Below the pieces are notes generated by a model. That model was not told where the DNA came from, ran no database searches, and was given only the letters and a program-made list of their open reading frames with translations. From Gammaproteobacteria bacterium UBA7376 (GTDB lineage: Bacteria; Pseudomonadota; Gammaproteobacteria; Pseudomonadales; Azotimanducaceae): a stretch of DNA of 6,501 nt. The position numbers and the translations under genes are program-made. The DNA lies in contig DKNY01000062.1 of assembly GCA_002470275.1 (NCBI GenBank), positions 1 through 6,501 on the forward strand, in the 5' to 3' direction. The stretch's first letter is position 1; every line of letters begins with the position of its first letter. Shown in pieces: positions 5,144 to 6,501 of the stretch.

Positions 5144-6501
5144 ATGAATGAGACATCCACCGGTAGCGACGATACCCATCGATCGCGCTACCTCGTTTTA
5201 GACAGCCGTGTCGTTGAGCGCACCAGCAATGCCGCCTTGGGGCTGGGCAGCGTCCAGAAGCACGCGGCCAACCCGCTGTTTGTAGAGGACTACGCCTGGG
5301 AGGCGCGTTTCGACAACCTCTATGGCAACATCCTGTACGACGCCGAAGAGGCACTCTACAAGTGCTGGTACAGCCCCTTTATCGTCGCCAATTCCGCCAA
5401 GGGCATGACCGTGCCGGAACGCCAGGCTGCCCCCTTTGAAGGCCGTAAGGATCAGGAAATGGGCATCTGCTACGCCACCTCCAAGGACGGCCTCCACTGG
5501 GAGAAGCCCGAGCTGGGGCAGGTTGAGTTTGACGGCAGCACGGCCAACAACCTGGTCTGGCGAGGCCCCCACGGCGCAGGCATTTTCAGGGACGATCACG
5601 AGACCGACCCCCAACGCCGCTACAAGACCATTTTCCAGGGCATCAAAGTTAGCTTTTCTCCTGACGGCCTCGACTGGTCTGAGGCCATACGGCTGGAGAC
5701 AGGCAAGATCGCCGGGGATACCCACAACAACGCGCTTTGGGTGCCAGAGCTTGACCGATACGTCGCCTTTACGCGGACCTGGGGCCAATCTGACCGTGAG
5801 ATCATTGGCGAAGAGAACAAGACCAATCATCGCTGGGTTCGACAGGTAGCCAGAATGGAAAGCACCGACTTTATCCACTGGTCGCCGGTAGAAGTGGTCC
5901 TGGAGGGCGCGGATTGGCAGGTGCAGCCCTACGCCATGCCGGTGTTCAAACATGGTGGGGTGTACCTGGGGCTGATCGCCTTTCATGACCAGGTGACTGA
6001 CCGGGTGTGGACCGAGCTGGCCTGGAGCCCGGATACCGCTGAGTGGCGCCGCATTGCGCCGGGCACGGCCTTTATTGACTGTGCCGATACGGAAATGGAC
6101 TACGACTTTGGGTGTGTTTATGCCTGTGCCTCGCCCCTGGTGAAGGATGACGAAATCTGGATTTACTACGGCGGCAGCGACGGATACCACTTTGGCTGGC
6201 GCAACGGCTGCTTGGCTCTGGCCACCCTGCGTCCGGATGGCTATGCGGGGTTCGCTCAGGAAGACGCCTCGGCTCCTGCTACGGTTCAGACCGTTGCCCT
6301 GCCCTACCACGGCCAAGCCATTAAAATTTCGGCAGACGTTGAGGCCGGGGGATCAGTGAGCGCCCGGCTGGTAAGTGAGGCAGGCACCGTCTTAGCCAGC
6401 GGCCAACTGCAGGAAACCGCCAGCGATGCGCTGGTGATCGCGGGTCAGGCCTCAGAGCAGCACTCGGTACACCTTGAGTTTGAGCTCAGGGGTGCCAAGC
6501 T
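5144..6501 (+). CDS. Glycoside-hydrolase-like five-bladed beta-propeller protein (3' end beyond window)
   Basis: The frame from ATG 5144 stays open to the window edge (452 full codons). There is no signal peptide, so a cytoplasmic enzyme is expected. The fold resembles the GH32/GH43-type propeller proteins often annotated as glycosyl hydrolases. Family-like blocks are YLVLDSRVVE (16-25), KHAANPLF (39-46), YGNILYDAEEALYKCWY (60-76), ICYATSKDGLHWEKP (108-122), SFSPDGLDW (170-178), GDTHNNALWV (191-200), ARMESTDFIHW (236-246) and EIWIYYGGSDGYH (337-349). Repeated Asp-Gly-Leu-x-Trp turns mark the blades. Residues about 375-453 form a beta-sandwich ending in LEFELRGAKL, typical of the last strand in such proteins, so probably only a few to about 20 residues are missing. 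Acidic catalytic residues cannot be assigned confidently; candidates lie in D20, D66, D151 and D192. The substrate is unknown, presumably a carbohydrate. The leader stem-loop suggests translational control. Confidence 0.85.
   Translation, partial: MNETSTGSDDTHRSRYLVLDSRVVERTSNAALGLGSVQKHAANPLFVEDYAWEARFDNLYGNILYDAEEALYKCWYSPFIVANSAKGMTVPERQAAPFEGRKDQEMGICYATSKDGLHWEKPELGQVEFDGSTANNLVWRGPHGAGIFRDDHETDPQRRYKTIFQGIKVSFSPDGLDWSEAIRLETGKIAGDTHNNALWVPELDRYVAFTRTWGQSDREIIGEENKTNHRWVRQVARMESTDFIHWSPVEVVLEGADWQVQPYAMPVFKHGGVYLGLIAFHDQVTDRVWTELAWSPDTAEWRRIAPGTAFIDCADTEMDYDFGCVYACASPLVKDDEIWIYYGGSDGYHFGWRNGCLALATLRPDGYAGFAQEDASAPATVQTVALPYHGQAIKISADVEAGGSVSARLVSEAGTVLASGQLQETASDALVIAGQASEQHSVHLEFELRGAK

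Noticed and set aside
5198..6316. A 372-codon open frame on the minus strand
   Set aside because: It lies wholly antisense to the propeller gene, whose + strand translation shows coherent family motifs and a good ribosome binding site. Long antisense frames are common in G+C-rich genes, and its translation shows no recognisable domain.

Overview
The window reads as chromosomal DNA of a G+C-rich Gram-negative bacterium, most likely a marine gammaproteobacterium. The clues are an outer-membrane-type lipoprotein with a poly-glycine tether, a signal-peptide protein of the Cys-paired type described below, purine-rich Shine-Dalgarno sites, and high-G+C codon use. No rRNA, tRNA or phylogenetic marker is present, so the taxonomic guess is weak. 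All six genes I can support lie on the + strand.

Layout. (1) 116-1030 and 1047-1802 form a tight two-gene operon: a luciferase-like (LLM) flavin/F420-type oxidoreductase followed 16 nt later by a classical short-chain dehydrogenase/reductase (SDR). The pair probably acts on one small-molecule pathway, but the substrate cannot be read from sequence. (2) 1919-2683 encodes a secreted protein made of two copies of one domain, each with a matching cysteine pair. I do not recognise its function. (3) 2876-3724 encodes a membrane-anchored pentapeptide-repeat protein, visibly less G+C-rich than its neighbours. (4) 3725-4145 is a 421-nt gap holding a hairpin at the preceding stop codon, a degenerate 7-nt tandem repeat followed by a GCGCC/GGCGC hairpin, and two dyads close upstream of the next gene. 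(5) 4146-4973 encodes a lipoprotein joining a cadherin-like Ca-binding domain to a cupredoxin-like domain with a compact C-x2-H-x2-M candidate copper site. (6) 5144 to the window end encodes a cytoplasmic glycoside-hydrolase-like beta-propeller protein with a C-terminal beta-sandwich, cut off a little before its natural end.

The genes do not form one obvious pathway. The most distinctive non-coding structure is a long stem-loop at 5093-5139 whose outer helix pairs the whole ribosome binding site of the propeller gene, which would make it a candidate cis-acting translational switch. The most distinctive protein features are the internal duplication in the 1919 gene and the cadherin-cupredoxin fusion. 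I found no transposase, phage gene, CRISPR array or recognisable defence system.
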